From assembly GCA_016295245.1 (NCBI GenBank), contig JAEDLO010000065.1, positions 1-8,586 of the forward strand: a DNA stretch of 8,586 bases, in the 5' to 3' direction. The position numbers and the translations under genes are program-made. Origin of the DNA: Bacteroidales bacterium. GTDB taxonomy: Bacteria; Bacteroidota; Bacteroidia; Bacteroidales; UBA932. Below the pieces are notes generated by a model. That model saw nothing but the letters and a program-made list of their open reading frames with translations, was not told where the DNA came from and ran no database searches. Positions within the stretch are counted from its first letter, which is position 1, and each line of letters begins with the position of its first letter. Below, piece by piece: positions 8,001-8,586 of this stretch.

Positions 8001-8296
8001 GATTCTTCAATGACAACGGGGTCAAGGCCGAGCCTGTCTTTTGGCCTGATGAGAATGCCGAATCCGAGACCAACGTGATGAATCTCATCGCAAACCATAA
8101 GTTTGACCTGATTATCAACGTGCCGAAGAATCACTCAAAGCGCGAGCTGACCAACGGTTACCGCATCAGACGCGGAGCCATTGACCACAATATCCCACTG
8201 ATCACCAATGCCCGCCTTGCCGGCGCCTTCATCGAGGCTATCTGCACTATCGGACAGGAAGACATTCAGATCAAGAGCTGGCAGGAGTACGAATAG
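5066..8296 (+). CDS. carB: Carbamoyl-phosphate synthase, large (synthetase) subunit
   Basis: This protein uses two ATP, bicarbonate and ammonia (normally channelled from glutamine by CarA) to make carbamoyl phosphate for pyrimidine and arginine synthesis in the cytoplasm. Its 1076 residues are the full family length (E. coli 1073). Seen: the first synthetase half (about 5-400) with LGSGALKIGQAGEFDYSG at the start, Arg167 in MIRSAYALGGLGSG, the WKEIEFE segment (209-215) and EINARLSRSSALASKATGY (Glu294, Asn296); a middle oligomerisation region (about 400-555); the second synthetase half (about 560-935) with VVLGSGAYRIGSSVEFDW, NPETVSTDYD and ECNLRASRSFPFVSK; and a C-terminal MGS-like allosteric domain (about 940-1076). 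Both ATP-grasp halves look intact. The ATG at 5066 places the first glycine motif as in homologues. No carA lies beside it in the window; the 3' neighbour is a PurF-like gene 2 bases after the TAG stop, implying coupled translation. A -7 box overlaps the end of the preceding gene. Confidence 0.97.
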   Translation: MKSNLKKVLVLGSGALKIGQAGEFDYSGSQALKALREEGISSVLINPNIATIQTSEGIADKVYFLPVTPFFVTEIIKKERPDGILLAFGGQTALNCGTELYLSGVLGEYGVQVLGTSVEAIMNTEDRDLFVKELTKVDLKVPVSQACESMDEAIAAARRIGYPIMIRSAYALGGLGSGVCPDEETFREIAESAFTFAPQVLVEESLKGWKEIEFEVIRDASDRCFTVASMENFDPLGIHTGESIVVAPTCSLTDEQVTMLQEIAVKCVRHLGIVGECNIQYAFNAQTNDYRIIEINARLSRSSALASKATGYPLAFVAAKIALGYNLDQIGEMGTTNSAYVAPSLDYMICKIPRWDLTKFAGVSRRIGSSMKSVGEIMSIGRSFEEMLQKGLRMIGQGMHGFVGNDHTRFENIDDELANPTDLRIFAIAQALEEGYSIERIYELTKIDPWFIRKMKNIVDYKHKLETYNSLEDLPADVLREAKVLGFSDFQIARFVLKPEGGNMEKPMLSVRALRKKLGILPAVKRIPTVASENPELTNYLYMTYAVEGYDVNYYKNEKSVVVLGSGAYRIGSSVEFDWCSVNAVSTARKLGYKSIMINYNPETVSTDYDMCDRLYFDELSFERVLDVIDLESPRGVIVSVGGQIPNNLAMKLYRQGVPVLGTSPVNIDRAENRGKFSAMLDKLGIDQPKWSALTSMEDIKKFIDEVGYPVLVRPSYVLSGAAMNVCYDDDELRRFLEMASEVSKEYPVVVSQFMTETNEIEFDAVAREGEVVEYAISEHIEYAGVHSGDATMCFPVQSISFATVRQIKKISRAIAKELNISGPFNIQYLAKGRDIKVIECNLRASRSFPFVSKVLKRNFIETATRIMLDAPYSMPDKSEFDIDRVGVKASQFSFARLQNADPVLGVDMSSTGEVGCIGDDFNEALLNAMIATGYNVPSKDKAIMISSGETKSKVALLDAAAMLVKAGYKICATAGTARFFNDNGVKAEPVFWPDENAESETNVMNLIANHKFDLIINVPKNHSKRELTNGYRIRRGAIDHNIPLITNARLAGAFIEAICTIGQEDIQIKSWQEYE

Positions 8297-8298
8297 TT

Positions 8299-8586
8299 AT
8301 GGGCGGACTTTTTGGAACAATCTCGCAGGAACCCTGCGTGACAGACCTCTTTTACGGTACTGACTATCAGTCACACCTCGGCACCAAGAGGGGAGGCCTT
8401 GCGACTTTCAGCGAAGACAAGGGCTTTATGAGGAGTATTCACAGCCTCGAGAGTTCTTATTTCAGGACCAAGTTTGAGGATGAACTTCACAAGTTCGTCG
8501 GCAACAGCGGCATAGGAGTCATCTCTGACACCGATGCCCAGCCGATGCTGTTCAACAGCCACCTGGGACGCTTTGCCATCTGTACC
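8299..8586 (+). CDS. PurF-like class II glutamine amidotransferase-family protein (partial), degenerate glutaminase site
   Basis: The first 96 codons are present and the frame is open to the right edge. Seen: an N-terminus MGGLFGTISQ followed by DLFYGTDYQSHLGTKRGG, an SLESSYFRTKF segment, then GNSGIGVISDTDAQPMLFNS and HLGRFAICT. This follows the layout of the Ntn-type glutaminase domain of amidophosphoribosyltransferase (PurF), and Bacteroidales proteins with this opening are usually annotated as such. Known: in active class II amidotransferases the residue after the initiator Met is the nucleophilic Cys (MCG...), and later motifs read HRGQ and GHxRYxT. Here residue 2 is Gly, the HRGQ-like position reads KRGG, and the GHxRYxT-like position reads GVISDT. 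The nearest Cys is residue 13. Inference: the glutaminase function is lost or altered; the phosphoribosyltransferase half, if present, lies outside the window. It starts 2 bases after carB with no room for its own ribosome-binding site, so it is probably translated by coupling to carB. Confidence 0.8.
   Translation, partial: MGGLFGTISQEPCVTDLFYGTDYQSHLGTKRGGLATFSEDKGFMRSIHSLESSYFRTKFEDELHKFVGNSGIGVISDTDAQPMLFNSHLGRFAICT

Noticed and set aside
8371..8562. Short antisense frame at the right edge
   Set aside because: It is opposite the PurF-like gene, whose translation contains recognisable family segments over the whole stretch.

Overview
The window comes from the chromosome of a Bacteroidota bacterium, most likely a GC-rich Bacteroidales (Alistipes- or Cryptobacteroides-like; the genus is a guess). 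The evidence is threefold. The promoters carry the Bacteroidetes -7 motif TAnnTTTG. No Shine-Dalgarno sequence stands before any start codon. The proteins match Bacteroidales families, including a receiver/PPDK_N fusion protein and a CarB that begins with the LGSGALKIG motif. Almost all of the window is coding, and I see no mobile element, CRISPR array, tRNA or rRNA.

Layout: the left edge (1-624, minus strand) holds a small metal-handling unit reading leftward. A 125-residue exported His/Cys-rich protein is followed by the first 41 codons of a His-rich lipoprotein that looks like the N-terminus of a CusB/CzcB-type efflux adaptor. The 121 bases between them (126-246) hold no gene or promoter that I can support. 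A divergent promoter region (625-726) separates this unit from a rightward block that fills the rest of the window: gdhA (NADP-type glutamate dehydrogenase), a 981-residue protein with two receiver-like domains fused to a PEP synthase-type ATP-grasp domain, carB (carbamoyl-phosphate synthase large subunit), and the first 96 codons of a PurF-like class II amidotransferase. gdhA and the fusion gene are 9 bases apart and probably share the gdhA promoter. carB has its own -7 box, which overlaps the tandem stop codons of the gene before it. carB and the PurF-like gene are 2 bases apart and are probably translationally coupled.

The rightward block has a nitrogen theme: ammonium capture into glutamate (GdhA), carbamoyl phosphate for pyrimidines and arginine (CarB), and a relative of the enzyme that starts purine synthesis. 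No carA lies in the window.

The least understood parts are: (i) the receiver/ATP-grasp fusion, which lacks the phosphohistidine and PEP/pyruvate domains a PEP synthase needs; (ii) a perfect 13-bp hairpin at the start of that gene; (iii) the PurF-like protein, whose N-terminus lacks the nucleophilic cysteine and other glutaminase motifs; and (iv) a near absence of the tetranucleotide CATG over the whole window.
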